7,857 nucleotides of DNA, from contig PKTO01000283.1 in assembly GCA_002869095.1 (NCBI GenBank), positions 1 to 7,857 on the forward strand, read 5' to 3'. Shown in pieces: positions 7,730 to 7,857 of the stretch. The notes under the pieces were generated by a model that was not told where the DNA came from, made no database searches, and saw only the letters and a program-made list of their open reading frames with translations. Position numbers and translations under genes: made by a program. This DNA is from Clostridiales bacterium (GTDB taxonomy: Bacteria; Bacillota; Clostridia; Peptostreptococcales; BM714). The first letter of the stretch is position 1; the number at the start of each line of letters is the position of its first letter.

Positions 7730-7857
7730 GAAAAGGAGATTGAGATAAAGGAAGCTCTAAGCGATTTTTCATTCGAAAAAGGCAATGGAAAAAACAATAC
7801 GAATAAAAAATATAAATTGAAAGGAAAAGTCAGCTCCATAAGCGATGCGTTGCTGAA
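7730..7857 (+). CDS. polC: Continuation of the PolC reading frame after the TAA (partial, no ordinary start codon)
   Basis: Reading on in the same frame after TAA 7727-7729 gives 42 stop-free codons to the window edge. The first part is charged linker (EKEIEIKEALSDF...), followed by a basic Asn/Lys-rich stretch and then KYKLKGKVSSISDALL. This last piece resembles the entry to the PolC OB-fold domain, where Thermotoga PolC has a similar NKK..VKGKIFKIEKI segment. No ATG or GTG occurs in this frame. The only TTG codons are at 7817 and 7850, neither with a ribosome binding site. It is listed apart because how it would be translated is unclear. It is most simply the rest of polC, either read through an error or expressed as a separate chain. 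Confidence 0.5.
7731..7738 (+). promoter_or_regulatory. Shine-Dalgarno-like sequence directly after the polC in-frame stop
   Basis: AAAAGGAG begins one base after the TAA. In the polC frame it is followed by ATT (7739, no spacer) and ATA (7745, 6-base spacer), but no ATG, GTG or TTG. A TTG at 7740 is in another frame and stops after two codons. It may be coincidental lysine/glutamate codons (EKE) or a site for re-initiation at a rare start. Confidence 0.3.

Overview
This AT-rich window is almost fully coding. All genes lie on the + strand, packed tightly and mostly preceded by AGGAGG-like ribosome binding sites. The gene content and order (tsf, pyrH, frr, uppS, cdsA, dxr, rseP, ispG, then a polC-like gene) is the conserved translation / envelope / isoprenoid cluster of Firmicutes. 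The short form of EF-Ts and the PolC-type gene next to ispG point to a Clostridia-like bacterium. All complete genes end at ordinary TAA, TAG or TGA codons, so the standard bacterial code applies.

Region by region: positions 2-178 hold the 3' end of a gene occupying the usual place of rpsB, but most of its visible protein resembles polynucleotide phosphorylase rather than ribosomal protein S2. EF-Ts (220-873) follows and ends at a strong intrinsic terminator (881-911). A probable promoter (about 927-955) then starts a new unit: UMP kinase (pyrH), ribosome recycling factor (frr), a 67-residue unknown protein overlapping frr by one base, and a weaker hairpin (2451-2487). Next come undecaprenyl diphosphate synthase (uppS), CDP-diglyceride synthase (cdsA), DXP reductoisomerase (dxr), the site-2 protease RseP/RasP and HMBPP synthase (ispG). 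uppS/cdsA and cdsA/dxr are coupled by 4-base ATGA overlaps. The last part (7289-7857) is the N-terminal region of a PolC-like DNA polymerase III alpha subunit. It is interrupted by an in-frame TAA at 7727-7729, after which the same frame stays open to the window end.

How the genes work together: tsf, frr and probably the missing rpsB serve translation, and pyrH feeds pyrimidine nucleotides, including the CTP used by CdsA. dxr and ispG are two steps of the MEP isoprenoid pathway, whose C5 products UppS extends into the lipid carrier for peptidoglycan. CdsA makes the phospholipid precursor, and RseP is a membrane-embedded regulatory protease. PolC is the replicative polymerase.

The window is mostly ordinary housekeeping DNA, and I see no new multi-gene system, mobile element, CRISPR array or RNA gene. 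The two real anomalies are the PNPase-like segment upstream of tsf and the in-frame stop in the polC frame, which is followed by a ribosome-binding-like sequence with no normal start codon.
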